64,000 bases of DNA from an uncultured Candidatus Binatia bacterium (lineage in GTDB: Bacteria; Desulfobacterota; Binatia; Bin18). A model generated the notes under the pieces. It was given only the letters and a program-made list of their open reading frames with translations. It was not told the origin of the DNA and did not search any database. The translations under genes and the position numbers were made by a program. Location: the NCBI GenBank assembly GCA_958296235.1, contig OY282457.1, positions 3,901,338-3,965,337 of the forward strand, written 5' to 3'. Of this stretch, positions 19,915-30,972 are shown in pieces. Position 1 is the stretch's first letter; every line of letters begins with the position of its first letter.

Positions 19915-20742
19915 ATGGAAATTCTGGACGCCTATAAACGTTGGGTTGCTCTCCCGCAGGCGCCGCGGCGCATTGTTTCGCTCGTCCCGAGTATTACTGA
20001 GACGGTGTTTGCGCTTGGGGCTGGCGCGCGTGTTGTCGGCGTAACGGCCTATTGTACCCATCCAGCCGATGGGGTGGCGGGTGTGACGCGCGTTGGCGGG
20101 ACAAAAGACCCTGATCTCGACACGATTGAGCGCCTGAAGCCCGACCTCGTTATTGTCAACGATGAAGAGAATCGTCGGGAGGACTTCAACGCGCTGGAAA
20201 AACGGGGGTTGCCTCTGTACGTCACCGCTCCACGCACGGTAGCAGAGGGGATACAGATGGTGGAGCAGCTCGGCCCTCTCATCGGCTGCCACACGCAAGC
20301 TCGGACGTTGGCCCTATCGCTCTGGCAGCAATACGAAGAGATCGCGGCCGGGCGCGAAGAAGCTGAGCGGCTCCGTGTCTTTTGCCCCATCTGGCGTAAG
20401 CCCTGGATGTCTTTTAATCGCGCAACGTATAGCGATGACATGCTGTGGCGATGTGGTGGCGAGAACATATTTCGCGCCAAGGAGGAACGCTATTTCTCCC
20501 TCTCTCTTGATGAGGTCGTTGCGGCCGACCCCCACCTCGTTTTACTCCCAAGTGAGCCTTATCCCTTTGCGGAAAAGCATTTCGTCCATCTCGCGCCACT
20601 CCAGGAGACCGCAGCTGGCCGCGGCGGTCACTTCCACTGTGTGGATGGCATGGCGCTGTGTTGGTATGGGCCACGCATCGCTGACGGTTTAACCGAACTG
20701 TCGCGTCTCTTTGCTTTTGTGCGGGACACGCTGGACGAGTAA
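19915..20742 (+). CDS. Cobalamin-binding-like substrate-binding protein (BtuF/helical backbone metal receptor)
   Basis: The 275-residue protein has RIVSLVPSITETVFALG at the start of the fold, VVGVTAYCTHP, VGGTKDPDLDTIERLKPDLVIV and WRCGGENIFR. This is the two-lobe helical-backbone fold of BtuF and related corrinoid/siderophore-binding proteins. It has no signal peptide or lipobox, unusual for an ABC transporter receptor, so a cytoplasmic cobamide-related role is possible. Proximity to B12-dependent methylmalonyl-CoA mutase fits corrinoid binding. No permease or ATPase genes are adjacent. Confidence 0.8.
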   Translation: MEILDAYKRWVALPQAPRRIVSLVPSITETVFALGAGARVVGVTAYCTHPADGVAGVTRVGGTKDPDLDTIERLKPDLVIVNDEENRREDFNALEKRGLPLYVTAPRTVAEGIQMVEQLGPLIGCHTQARTLALSLWQQYEEIAAGREEAERLRVFCPIWRKPWMSFNRATYSDDMLWRCGGENIFRAKEERYFSLSLDEVVAADPHLVLLPSEPYPFAEKHFVHLAPLQETAAGRGGHFHCVDGMALCWYGPRIADGLTELSRLFAFVRDTLDE

Positions 20743-20807
20743 GCAGTTGCTGCGCGCCCACCCGCCCTGTGGGCGCCGCCCGCAGACAGCAGGAAGGACA
20801 GAGGGTT

Positions 20808-22181
20808 GTGTCAACGCTTGAAGATGCCTTACGCAAAGTGCCGCCGCAAAGCCTGGAAGCCGAAGAGTCTGTCCTGGGCGGCATCCTGCTGGACTCCCAC
20901 GCCCTTGACCGGGTGATTGAGGTCATGGGCCCGGATGATTTTTACCGCGAGACAAACCGGAAAATTTTTCTGACCATGCTCGCCTTAACCGAGCGGGGCG
21001 AACCGATTGATCTGATTACCTTAACCGACGCCCTCAAAACGCGGGACGCATTGCAGGAGGTCGGCGGAGCCACCTATCTGGCCGAACTGATCGATAAGGT
21101 GCCGAGTGCGGCGAACATTGCCTATTATGCGCGCATCGTGAGAGAGAAGGCCGTCCTGCGCAATTTGATTACGGTGTCCGGGGAAATCGTCAGTCGGGCC
21201 TATACGGGACAGGAGGATATTGAGCGATTTCTTGATGAAGCCGAACGGTTGATCTTTGACGTGTCCGAGCAGCGGATTCGTCCGGCCTTCTCTAAGGTCG
21301 GGGATATGATTATGGACACGATCAAGACCATTGAGCAACTGTATGAGCGCAAGGAGTTGGTGACGGGCGTTCCGACCGGCTTTCCCGATCTCGATCAAAA
21401 AACGGCCGGGTTCCAGTCCGCGGACTTGGTGATTATCGCGGCACGCCCGAGCATGGGGAAAACCGCCTTCGTGCTGAACATTGCCCAATATGTGGCCATG
21501 CAGGCGCAGACCGCAGTCGGTATTTTTTCGCTCGAAATGGCGAAAGAACAACTGGTGATGCGGATGCTGTGTGCGGAAGCCCGCGTGGACAATGCCAAAG
21601 TCCGCGCCGGCTATTTGGCGGAAAGGGACTTCCCGCGTTTAGCTATGGCCGCCGGCCGCCTGGCCGAAGCGCCGATCTATATTGATGATACGCCTGGACA
21701 AAATGTCCTCGAACTGCGAGCCAAGGCGCGCCGGTTGAAACGCGAGGCCAACCTCGGCCTGGTGATTATTGACTACCTCCAGTTGATGCGCGGCCTCACC
21801 GCGCAGGAGAACCGGACCCAGGAGCTTGCGGAAATTTCGCGCAGTCTGAAGGCGCTGGCTAAAGAGCTGGATATCCCCGTGGTCGCCCTCTCCCAGCTTA
21901 ACCGCCAAGTCGAACTCCGCGCGGACAAACGACCCGTTATGTCAGACATCCGCGAATCGGGTTCCATTGAGCAGGATGCGGATGTCATCATGTTTATCTA
22001 TCGGGATGAGGTCTACCATGCCGAGTCAGAAGAAGAAGGGACCGCGGAAATCATTATCGGCAAGCAACGCAACGGTCCGACGGGGATGGTCCGGCTGGCC
22101 TGGCGGAGCGAGTACACGCGGTTTGACAACCTGGTCGACACCTTTGCCGAACCCGAAGCAGAGGTGATGGAAGAGGGGTGA
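20808..22181 (+). CDS. dnaB: Replicative DNA helicase
   Basis: The product is 457 residues from GTG 20808 (VSTLEDALRKVPPQSLEAEESVLGG). The N-terminal domain binds primase. The RecA-like C-terminal domain has Walker A ARPSMGKTAF, Walker B LVIIDYLQLM, and the arginine-finger region with SDIRESGSIEQDADVIMF, all diagnostic of DnaB. It unwinds DNA at replication forks as a hexamer. No intein interrupts it. It is the last gene of this plus-strand block. Confidence 0.96.
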   Translation: MSTLEDALRKVPPQSLEAEESVLGGILLDSHALDRVIEVMGPDDFYRETNRKIFLTMLALTERGEPIDLITLTDALKTRDALQEVGGATYLAELIDKVPSAANIAYYARIVREKAVLRNLITVSGEIVSRAYTGQEDIERFLDEAERLIFDVSEQRIRPAFSKVGDMIMDTIKTIEQLYERKELVTGVPTGFPDLDQKTAGFQSADLVIIAARPSMGKTAFVLNIAQYVAMQAQTAVGIFSLEMAKEQLVMRMLCAEARVDNAKVRAGYLAERDFPRLAMAAGRLAEAPIYIDDTPGQNVLELRAKARRLKREANLGLVIIDYLQLMRGLTAQENRTQELAEISRSLKALAKELDIPVVALSQLNRQVELRADKRPVMSDIRESGSIEQDADVIMFIYRDEVYHAESEEEGTAEIIIGKQRNGPTGMVRLAWRSEYTRFDNLVDTFAEPEAEVMEEG

Positions 22182-22236
22182 TACGCTGCTGGAGTGTCAG
22201 GAGCGCGAGCCATATTCTACCCGCCCATTTTTCCTT

Positions 22237-22875
22237 TCAACGTTCGAGGCTGTCGAGTTGCTGAAGCAGGGCCTTGACCTGATGCTGGATATCAGGGGCG
22301 AGAACAATATCGTTTATCAGGGCGACCGCATCTGCGCCAGCCTGGAGTACCGCTGGTGCCCGCTGGGCGGTAATCCCGCCAATCGCCACAATAGGAATAT
22401 GGACCTGCCCCCGAATCTCTTGCAGCTGCTCAAGGCCGCGGGCGGTGTAGCCGGTCGCCTTGGTCGTTGTGCCGAATAGCGGCCCAAATCCAATATAGTC
22501 AGCGCCCTCCTGTTCTGCGGTCAGGGCTTGCTGAGCGGTATGGGTTGAAACGCCGATAATCTTCTCGCTCCCTAATATCTTGCGCGCCGCGGCGAGTGGT
22601 ATGTCTTCCTGACCGAGATGGACGCCGTCAGCCGGGGCGGCCAGGGCAATATCCACCCGATCGTTGATGATGAGCGTACACTGAGAGCGTTGGCAAATGC
22701 GCTGGACTGCTGTGGCAAGCGAGACAAAATCTCGCGTCGGCTGCTGTTTGACGCGAAGCTGAAGGAGACGTGCGCCGCCAGCGCACAGATGGCGGGTCAG
22801 TCCCTGGAATGACAGGTCGGGCCGATGTAATGGGTCAGCCACGGCGTAGAACGGACTGGGAAAAGAGAAGGGCAT
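22237..22875 (-). CDS. thiE: Thiamine-phosphate synthase
   Basis: The 212-residue TIM-barrel protein has LQLRVKQQPTRDFV (substrate pyrophosphate binding), INDRVDIALAAPADGVHLGQEDIPL, IGVSTHTAQQALTAEQEGADYIGFGPLF and VAIGGIT. It joins the thiazole and HMP moieties to make thiamine monophosphate. It begins 12 bp after ntrC on the same strand, so it is likely co-transcribed with the two-component genes, an unusual partner. No TPP riboswitch is visible. Confidence 0.93.
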   Translation of the reverse strand: MPFSFPSPFYAVADPLHRPDLSFQGLTRHLCAGGARLLQLRVKQQPTRDFVSLATAVQRICQRSQCTLIINDRVDIALAAPADGVHLGQEDIPLAAARKILGSEKIIGVSTHTAQQALTAEQEGADYIGFGPLFGTTTKATGYTARGLEQLQEIRGQVHIPIVAIGGITAQRAPAVLQAGADAVALINDIVLAPDIQHQVKALLQQLDSLER

Positions 22876-22887
22876 GTGAGGGGCCGC

Positions 22888-24315
22888 TCACTTTTTGACG
22901 GCGATTTTGAGGTCCGTCATTTTCTTGCGTAAGGTATTGCGATTAATGCCCAGAATCTCTGCGGCCTTGAGCTGATTGCCGCGGGTATGGTCCAGGACGA
23001 GTTCAATCAGCGGCTTTTCGACTTGGCTGATGACCACTGCATGCAGGTCTCCGGTCTCAAGCAGGTCGGGTTGCTGAAGATATGCCGTGAGTTGACGCTG
23101 GACGACCTGCTCGAATGAGAGGGCTGCGAGATCGACTGGCAGCGGAGTTTTCGTCTGTGGGAGCGAGAAATCTGCCGGCGTCAGTAACGGACTCGGGCTG
23201 AGGACGGCAGCGCGGAGGAGGGTATTTTCCAACTCTCGCACATTCCCCGGCCAGGAATACGTGCTGAGCAGGGCTTGCGCCTCGGGGGTAATCCCTGTGG
23301 TTGCGGTCCCCACCTCCTGCGTAATTTTATCGAGAAAATAGGCGGTAAGCTCAGGAATATCTTCGCGCCGTTGGCGCAGTGGGGGCAGGGTGATGGGCAC
23401 AACGCGAAGACGAAAATACAAATCTTCCCGAAACCGTTTTTCTTTGACTGCGGTTGTCAGATCCTGATTCGTGGCCGCGATGATGCGAACATCCGCCTGA
23501 AGTGCCTGGCTTCCGCCGAGCCGGGTGAACGCGCGCTCCTGGAGGACGCGGAGCAGTTTTGCCTGAAGCGATGGGGGCATGTCGCCTATTTCATCCAGAA
23601 AAAGCGTGCCGCCAGCAGCCTGTTCAAACTTCCCGGCATGCCGCTCAACCGCGCCGGTGAATGCCCCACGTTCGTGGCCGAATAGCTCGCTTTCGAGTAA
23701 GTCGAGCGGAATGGCGGAACAGTTCACCCCAATAAAGGGCGCGCGCCAGCGGGCTGAGTAGTGGTGAATCACTTTTGCCACCAGCTCTTTGCCCGTGCCG
23801 CTTTCGCCCTGCAGGAGCACGGTGGCATCACTGCGGACAATACGGCCGATGGTTTTGTACACCTGCTGCATGGCCGCGCCACTGCCGATGATCTGCTCAT
23901 CGCGGCCCTGGATGGCCGGCAGGGGACGGGCGGTCGTGGCCGTGAGCCGTTTGGCTTCTATGACGTGGGAGACCAAAGCGTGCACGTCATCGAGGTCGAA
24001 CGGTTTGGGCAAATAGTCAAAGGCCCCATGCTTCATCGCCTCAATCGCATTGGTCAGCGTGGTTTGACCGGTCATAATGATAATCGGGAGGTCGGGCTGA
24101 GCGGCTTGCGTCTTCCGTAAGAGCTCCAAACCGTTGAGTCCCGGCATACGAATATCGACAAAGGCCAGATCGAACGTCTGTTCTTGCAGGGCCGACCAGG
24201 CTTGAGAGCCGGTTGCGACGGCTTCGACGTGATAGCCCTGCTCGGTGAGCGTATCACGCAGAACCTGGCGGATGAGGTCTTCATCGTCAGCAATGAGAAT
24301 CGTTCCGTTCACCAC
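22888..24315 (-). CDS. ntrC: Sigma54-dependent response regulator, NtrC family
   Basis: The 475-residue protein has a receiver domain (phospho-acceptor D54 in VDIRMPG), an AAA+ domain with Walker A GESGTGKE, the sigma54-contacting GAFTGA loop, Walker [14 protein letters not shown], and a C-terminal Fis-type helix-turn-helix ([19 protein letters not shown]). NtrC activates nitrogen-assimilation genes from sigma54 promoters. The start lies 6 bp after the stop of the sensor kinase, so the two are a classical pair. No glnA is visible nearby, so nitrogen regulation is assumed from family. Confidence 0.92.
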   Translation of the reverse strand: MVNGTILIADDEDLIRQVLRDTLTEQGYHVEAVATGSQAWSALQEQTFDLAFVDIRMPGLNGLELLRKTQAAQPDLPIIIMTGQTTLTNAIEAMKHGAFDYLPKPFDLDDVHALVSHVIEAKRLTATTARPLPAIQGRDEQIIGSGAAMQQVYKTIGRIVRSDATVLLQGESGTGKELVAKVIHHYSARWRAPFIGVNCSAIPLDLLESELFGHERGAFTGAVERHAGKFEQAAGGTLFLDEIGDMPPSLQAKLLRVLQERAFTRLGGSQALQADVRIIAATNQDLTTAVKEKRFREDLYFRLRVVPITLPPLRQRREDIPELTAYFLDKITQEVGTATTGITPEAQALLSTYSWPGNVRELENTLLRAAVLSPSPLLTPADFSLPQTKTPLPVDLAALSFEQVVQRQLTAYLQQPDLLETGDLHAVVISQVEKPLIELVLDHTRGNQLKAAEILGINRNTLRKKMTDLKIAVKK

Positions 24316-24321
24316 AGCATC

Positions 24322-25542
24322 CTATCCTGGGGGGACGGGTAAATACACCTGGAAGCCGGCCCCTTGCCCAGGGCTGCTTTCTACCCGAATGGTCCCTCCG
24401 TGTTGAGCGATAATCTGTTGGCTGACAGGCAAACCCAAGCCGGTGCCCTGGCTCTTGGTGGTAAAAAACGGGGTGAACAGGTGGGGGAGATGATCCGGGG
24501 GAATCCCCGGCCCGTTGTCAGCGAAAATAATGCACAGAAAACGACCGTCGGCGTGTTTGTCGTGGAGAGGTTGTTTTTCTGGAGCGTCCGGGGGCTGCGC
24601 CCCCGCAGGAGGAGCAATGCTCCCTGGCTGAAGCGGGACAGTCCGGTCAAGAGGCGCACGCACCAGATGAAAGTCTGTCGCCATTTTTGTTGCAATGCTG
24701 AGGACTCCACCACGTTGCCCACGGAGGGCCTGTAGACTGTTTTTGATCAGGTTGCGAAAGACTTGGGAGAGGCGCGCTTCATCGCCGAACACGAGCGGCA
24801 AACTCGGGTCAAAATGGGTCTGGACGGTTGTTCCTCTGGAGGCCGCTTCTTGTTCGAGCAGCAGAACATCGGTGATCGTTTTATGGATATTGACCGGCTG
24901 CGGATCAAAATGGGGATACGCCGATAGCTCAAGCAACTGCTCAAGAAGTGCGCTGAGGCGGTCAATCTCGTCCACCATGATGGTCGTGTATCTGACCGCA
25001 GACTGGTCGGTCTTGACCCGAGACTGGAGGAGTTGAGCCGCGCCCCGGATGCCCGCCAGGGGATTTTTGATTTCGTGCGCAAGTCCGGCAGCCACCACGC
25101 CAAGGGAGGTCAGGCGGTCATCCCGCTGTTTCTCCTCTTCCAGTTCTTTCTGGTGGCCGAGATCGTGTAAGACCAGGACAAACCCCAGGGGACAGTCGTT
25201 CTGGTCGAAAATAGGAGAACAGGTGACACGGACCGGTACGACGCGGCGAAAACGGTCTCGTAACGCTCCCTCTCCTGCCGTCCGGCTATAGCCGGGTTCC
25301 TGCGCCCTCCGAATGAGGGCCACAATCCACGGATTCTCGTCAAAAACCTGGGTGTACGAAACCCCGCGGACTTGTGTTTGGGCGACGCCGGTAAGGGATT
25401 CCGCGGCGGCATTAAAGAATACGATATTGTGCTGGTTATCGATGATTGCCAGGCCTTCTTCGAGATATGTGGCAATATGTTCCCAATAGCCTGAGGGAAA
25501 ATTTGAAGGAGATTGGCCTGAGGCAAGTCTTTGCTGCGTCAC
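24322..25542 (-). CDS. ntrB: PAS-domain sensor histidine kinase, NtrB-like
   Basis: The 406-residue protein has an N-terminal PAS domain (about 20-130), a HisKA H-box with HEIKNPLAGIRGAAQLL (typical of NtrB), N-box FRNLIKNSLQAL, and ATP-lid elements DNGPGIPPDHLPHLFTPFFTTKSQGTGLGL. It has no membrane segment, as expected for cytoplasmic NtrB. A Pro/Ala-rich insert (about 310-335) lies between the N- and G-boxes. It is divergent from the DUF507 genes across about 80 bp that must hold promoters for both directions. Confidence 0.9.
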   Translation of the reverse strand: MTQQRLASGQSPSNFPSGYWEHIATYLEEGLAIIDNQHNIVFFNAAAESLTGVAQTQVRGVSYTQVFDENPWIVALIRRAQEPGYSRTAGEGALRDRFRRVVPVRVTCSPIFDQNDCPLGFVLVLHDLGHQKELEEEKQRDDRLTSLGVVAAGLAHEIKNPLAGIRGAAQLLQSRVKTDQSAVRYTTIMVDEIDRLSALLEQLLELSAYPHFDPQPVNIHKTITDVLLLEQEAASRGTTVQTHFDPSLPLVFGDEARLSQVFRNLIKNSLQALRGQRGGVLSIATKMATDFHLVRAPLDRTVPLQPGSIAPPAGAQPPDAPEKQPLHDKHADGRFLCIIFADNGPGIPPDHLPHLFTPFFTTKSQGTGLGLPVSQQIIAQHGGTIRVESSPGQGAGFQVYLPVPPG

Positions 25543-25623
25543 TCAAGGTCCCATCTCAAACCTTGTTTTTCTTGTCAAGCCGGGGTTGCCAAACCGCGCC
25601 AGCGCCAGCTATGCTGTTCTGAC

Positions 25624-25899
25624 ATGCGAGACCCAGAAGCGCTCTGTCGCCACGTGAGTCAGGTTCTTGTGGAGGCATTGTGCACGAAGGGCGCGATCCG
25701 CCTGAGTGGGCAACGGGCTGCGGTTGCGAATAAGGTTGCGAGCGCGTTACTCGCGAACTTCCGCCAAGAAGCCGCCCTTGAAAAGGAAGCCGAACGGTTA
25801 GCTGAAGCGCATATCCAGAAAACGCCAACAGTTGATCGCTATAAGGTCGTCCAGCTCATTAAGCGACGCCTAGCTGAAGAGCGAGACTTTGCGCTATGA
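25624..25899 (+). CDS. DUF507 family protein (copy 1)
   Basis: The 91-residue helical protein starts at ATG 25624 (MRDPEALCRHVSQVLVEAL) and ends VVQLIKRRLAEERDFAL. DUF507 proteins are small, of unknown function, found mainly in deltaproteobacteria, Nitrospirae and Aquificae, often as tandem pairs. Its stop overlaps the start of the second copy (ATGA), so they are co-translated and may form a heterodimer. Confidence 0.8.
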   Translation: MRDPEALCRHVSQVLVEALCTKGAIRLSGQRAAVANKVASALLANFRQEAALEKEAERLAEAHIQKTPTVDRYKVVQLIKRRLAEERDFAL

Positions 25900-26165
25900 G
25901 CGACCTGTCCGATAGTCGCATTACCGCCTTGGCCCGTTCGGCTTTGCGGGTCATTTCCACGGAAGGCAAGATTGTCAATGAAAGAGGGGCATTGATTGAG
26001 AGTAAACGGATATTGAGCGCCTACTTGCAGCAGGGAGGCGCAATTGATGCGGTGGTGCGGCGAAAGATTCATTCCCTGTCAAGAAAAGTTGCTCCAGGAA
26101 GTACGGAATGGGATGTCCTGTATCGTCGGTATTTTGAGGAAGAGTCCCGAAAGCGAAAATTCTGA
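25896..26165 (+). CDS. DUF507 family protein (copy 2)
   Basis: The 89-residue helical paralogue of the previous gene overlaps its stop codon by 4 bp. It carries the family's IVNERGALIESKRILSAYL segment and ends in a basic tail (EESRKRKF). The two copies share only loose similarity, so duplication is old. Function unknown. It lies 120 bp upstream of groES but is separated from it by a promoter-like region. Confidence 0.8.
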   Translation: MSDLSDSRITALARSALRVISTEGKIVNERGALIESKRILSAYLQQGGAIDAVVRRKIHSLSRKVAPGSTEWDVLYRRYFEEESRKRKF

Positions 26166-26175
26166 GTGCTGACGG

Positions 26176-26203
26176 TTGACAACACCAGAAGAGTGATTAT
26201 TTT
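26176..26203 (+). promoter_or_regulatory. Candidate groESL promoter
   Basis: A perfect TTGACA (26176-26181) is followed after 16 bp by TATTTT (26198-26203), about 85 bp before groES. No CIRCE (HrcA) inverted repeat and no clear sigma32 element is present, so heat control, if any, would use another mechanism. Confidence 0.45.
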
Positions 26204-26288
26204 CCCCCCAGCCCGAGCGGGGGTAGAATCCCTCCCATAGAGAAGATTCACAGTTAAGGAAATACGTCTGAGAGAAAGGAGACGAGGT

Positions 26289-26579
26289 ATGAAAATTCGA
26301 CCTCTACAGGATCGGATTATTGTCAAGCGGATTGCGGAAGAAGAGAAGACCGCAGGTGGAATCATCATTCCGGATACCGCAAAGGAAAAACCCCAGGAGG
26401 GGAAGGTGACCGCCGTTGGAAACGGGAAGGTCGGAGAAGATGGCCGGGTCACTCCACTTGATGTCAAGAAAGGTGACAAGGTGCTCTTTGGCAAATACGC
26501 CGGGACGGAGATCAAGATCGATGGCGAAGAGCACTTGATTATGCGCGAGGATGATATCCTCGGCGTGGTCGAAGGATAA
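26289..26579 (+). CDS. groES: Co-chaperonin GroES
   Basis: The product is 96 residues starting [21 protein letters not shown], with the mobile-loop segment [18 protein letters not shown] and the roof sequence. It caps GroEL to form the folding chamber. A strong ribosome-binding site (gaaaggaga) precedes it, and groEL follows after 25 bp. Confidence 0.98.
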   Translation: MKIRPLQDRIIVKRIAEEEKTAGGIIIPDTAKEKPQEGKVTAVGNGKVGEDGRVTPLDVKKGDKVLFGKYAGTEIKIDGEEHLIMREDDILGVVEG

Positions 26580-26592
26580 TCCGGGATATTAG

Positions 26593-28266
<1,674 letters not shown>

Positions 28267-28290
28267 TCCCCCTTATACCGACTACTCATC

Positions 28291-28322
28291 AAAAAAGGCC
28301 CTACTTTTGTAGGGCCTTTTTT
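28291..28322 (+). terminator. Rho-independent terminator of groESL
   Basis: A perfect GC-rich stem (ggccctac ... gtagggcc) with a TTTT loop is flanked by A6 on the left and T6 on the right, so it can work in both directions. It separates groEL from the convergent npdG gene. Confidence 0.95.
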
Positions 28323-28350
28323 CTTGCTGGGGCGAGGAAATCGGACGGGT

Positions 28351-29004
28351 CTAACTTTCGGACAGTCCGGTGATCCGAATCCCCGCGGAATGCACTTTAT
28401 TTCGGATATTCAAACGAATGAGCAGGGCGGTAATCGGCTCTATCAAACTGGCCGCGGCCAGCGGACCGACGTCAACCGGGTGAATGCCCAGCTTCTTTAC
28501 CAGCGCAATCACCCTTGGTCTGGCATCTTTATCTCCACAGACCAATACATCACAGTCAATGCGGGCGTTGACGTCACGTAAGAGGTGAGCGGAGATGTTC
28601 TGGAGCGCGCACACGACCTGGACATCGTCGCCCAGGATTTGTTTCGCCTCTTCTGTGGCAGAGCCGGCCTCCGGCATGACCACCCGCCGGGCGTTATCCG
28701 GGTCGAGCGGAACCGACACGTCCACAAAAATTTTCCCCTTGAGCTGGTCTTTCACCGACTCTATCGTCTTGACGTGGGCTGAGTACGGCACGGTGATAAA
28801 CACCACGTCGGCATTTGCCGCGGCCGTAACATTATCTGTGCCGCGCAGGAGATCCCGACCGAGTTCCTGATTGAGCTCAGTCGCCACGCGTTCTCCTTTT
28901 TCCTGCTGGCGTGAGCCGATAATGACCTCTTCTCCCGCGAGTGCCCAGCGCAGGGCCAGGCCGGGACCTTGTTCTCCAGTTCCTCCCAAAATGGCAATTT
29001 TCAC
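28351..29004 (-). CDS. npdG: F420-dependent NADP oxidoreductase (NpdG)
   Basis: The 217-residue Rossmann protein begins MKIAILGGTGEQGPGLALRWALAGEEVIIGSR, the NPDG-family nucleotide-binding start, with VFITVPYSAHVKTI and FVDVSVPLDPDN further on. It transfers hydride between NADPH and coenzyme F420. Several F420- or flavin-type LLM oxidoreductases in this window could use the reduced cofactor. It lies 33 bp downstream of a TPP enzyme on the same strand. Confidence 0.88.
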   Translation of the reverse strand: MKIAILGGTGEQGPGLALRWALAGEEVIIGSRQQEKGERVATELNQELGRDLLRGTDNVTAAANADVVFITVPYSAHVKTIESVKDQLKGKIFVDVSVPLDPDNARRVVMPEAGSATEEAKQILGDDVQVVCALQNISAHLLRDVNARIDCDVLVCGDKDARPRVIALVKKLGIHPVDVGPLAAASLIEPITALLIRLNIRNKVHSAGIRITGLSES

Positions 29005-29037
29005 GCGTGCTCTCCTCTCTATTCCTGCAAATGATTT

Positions 29038-30696
29038 TTATTGGCTCCCGCCAACTGAGGCCTTGATATACTTTTCCGTGACCGGCGATAAGTCACGCGG
29101 CGACACCATAACCTCAATGATGACAAAAGACGAGGTCCGGTCGGCTTCCTCTAATGCCTGGCGTAGCTCCTGGACTGTAGTGGCCTGCAACCCTTTGCCG
29201 CCCCACTCTTCAGCCAGTGTGGCATAGGGCCACGGGGGGATGGTGAGCAAGTCCTGCCGCTCGGATACCGGCCGAAAAATGCCCCAGCCGCCGTTATTCA
29301 TGACCAGGACAATGGGATTGAGTTGGTGACGGGGCGCATGCGAGATCTCCGAGCCTGTCATTTGAAAGGCTCCGTCTCCACACAACACAATCGGCCGCTG
29401 ACCAGTCCCGAGTTGAGCGCCGAGTGCGCCGGGGACGCCGAAGCCCATTGAGGCATAGTATCCCTGGGCGAGATAGCCGCCGCCTTGGCCGATTTTAATA
29501 TCCAACCCGGCGAACAGCATGTCGCCGGCTTCAGCCACAACCATATAGCCTTTGCGTCCCTCCAGGAAGGTATTGACTGCCCACAACATATCCGAGACCT
29601 GGATTGTCCGACTCTCTCCTGACGGTTGCGGAGCGAGATTGTCAAAATAGGTAATTTTTTCCCGATGCAGCCTCAGCGGAGCCTGTAGCAAAGACTGGAC
29701 GTAATCCTCAATGGTGACATCGGTATAGGTATGAAAGCTGACGTGCACCTTATTCTCCGCGGCCCAGATTGAGTGGTGACGGTCGATGTATTGTGGCTGT
29801 GAGCCCAGGTTCATATCCGTCAGGAGGGAGCCCAGGTGGAGCACCAGGTCGGATTCCTCAATCCGTTGACGGATGGGCGCTGGCGAGATGGCCCCAATAT
29901 GAACGCCCATGTATTGGGGATGATCCATAGGGAAGGCGCCCTTGGCCAAAACGGTCGTCAGGCAGGGCCCGCCGATCTTTTCGACCAGGGTAATGATGTC
30001 GGTAGTGAGATGATGGCGAAAAGTTTCAATACCAATGATAACGGCTGGTTTGCGGGCCTGATTGAGACGGGCCGTTGTCTCCCGGACCGCTTCCTCAACC
30101 TTTTGGGCATCATCGGAGCGGGCCCGATAAAAGCTGCCGTCCCAATCTCTAATCCGCGCAGGAACGCTGACCTCCCGCTCAACCATATCTTGATGGATCT
30201 CAATATAGCCCGGTTGCTGATGCCGCCAGATATGCTGGACAACCGCATCAATGTCGGTTGCCGCGGTACGCGGGTCGTCAATGATTTTTGCGGCACAGGT
30301 GATCTCGTGAAAAATATGGAATTGGGACTCAATCTCTCTGGCCTGATGATGGACTAACACCCCGAGTTTACGCTTCTCCTCACCCGGTCCACCGCTGATG
30401 ACCAGGACCGGCACCCGCTCGGCATATGAGCCGGCAACGGCATTCACGACATTATGCCCCCCGGCCCCGTAGGTCACACACAGGACACCGATTTTTCCGG
30501 TAGCCCGCGCATAGCCATCCACGGCGAAGCCAGCGCCCGGCTCATGCGAAGACGTAATGACTCGTATATCCTGGGGTTGGCCGAATTTCATGAAAAGCTG
30601 AATGACCAAATCACCCGGAATCCCAAAGAGATGGGTCAGACCAATCTTGCGCAAATATGCGACAAGATAATTCCCAAGTTGCATCCGCGCTTCCAT
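29038..30696 (-). CDS. Thiamine-pyrophosphate enzyme, pyruvate/indolepyruvate decarboxylase-like
   Basis: The 552-residue three-domain TPP enzyme has an N-terminal Pyr domain with FGIPGD and the activating glutamate in SSHEPGAGFAVDGYAR, a central domain, and a C-terminal PP domain with GDGAFQMTGSE ... NNGGWGIF (the GDG-NN TPP/Mg motif). The pattern favours 2-keto-acid decarboxylases over acetolactate synthase. An alternative start is ATG 30684 (MQLGNYL). It is probably co-transcribed with npdG. The substrate is unknown. Confidence 0.85.
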   Translation of the reverse strand: MEARMQLGNYLVAYLRKIGLTHLFGIPGDLVIQLFMKFGQPQDIRVITSSHEPGAGFAVDGYARATGKIGVLCVTYGAGGHNVVNAVAGSYAERVPVLVISGGPGEEKRKLGVLVHHQAREIESQFHIFHEITCAAKIIDDPRTAATDIDAVVQHIWRHQQPGYIEIHQDMVEREVSVPARIRDWDGSFYRARSDDAQKVEEAVRETTARLNQARKPAVIIGIETFRHHLTTDIITLVEKIGGPCLTTVLAKGAFPMDHPQYMGVHIGAISPAPIRQRIEESDLVLHLGSLLTDMNLGSQPQYIDRHHSIWAAENKVHVSFHTYTDVTIEDYVQSLLQAPLRLHREKITYFDNLAPQPSGESRTIQVSDMLWAVNTFLEGRKGYMVVAEAGDMLFAGLDIKIGQGGGYLAQGYYASMGFGVPGALGAQLGTGQRPIVLCGDGAFQMTGSEISHAPRHQLNPIVLVMNNGGWGIFRPVSERQDLLTIPPWPYATLAEEWGGKGLQATTVQELRQALEEADRTSSFVIIEVMVSPRDLSPVTEKYIKASVGGSQ

Positions 30697-30787
30697 ACGC
30701 CCTCCCTGTGGGTCTTAGTATATCAGACTCGCGGCAAGAAAGGGCTAGAGCGCTTCACAATAGATTGTAGCCCTGCCAGTACGCGCT

Positions 30788-30863
30788 CGTCATGCCGGAC
30801 GTGATCCGGCATCCAGAGGCCGGGGGGCTGGGGACCTGGATGCCTGCGTTCGCCGGAATGACG
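30788..30863. repeat. REP/BIME-like inverted repeat
   Basis: The outer arms cgtcatgccgg... and ...ccggaatgacg are near-complementary, with inner words gcatccag and ctggatgc also complementary. This is the well-known class of dispersed bacterial palindromes built on gtcattccgg/ctggatgcc. It lies between two minus-strand genes and could form a large hairpin in the transcript. Confidence 0.6.
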
Positions 30864-30972
30864 GGCGGCCACACAGCAGCGTGATTTGCCCTAGCGGGGT
30901 ACGTCAAAAGGGAGGAGGACGCCCACAAGGCAGGCAGGAGCTTCGACGGACGGTGACTGACAGGAGCCGTGC

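Noticed and set aside
22182..22236. Terminator between convergent dnaB and thiE
   Set aside because: No stem-loop with T-run can be drawn.
26166..26288. CIRCE or sigma32 element ahead of groESL
   Set aside because: No TTAGCACTC-type inverted repeat or sigma32 consensus is present; only a sigma70-like promoter can be supported.
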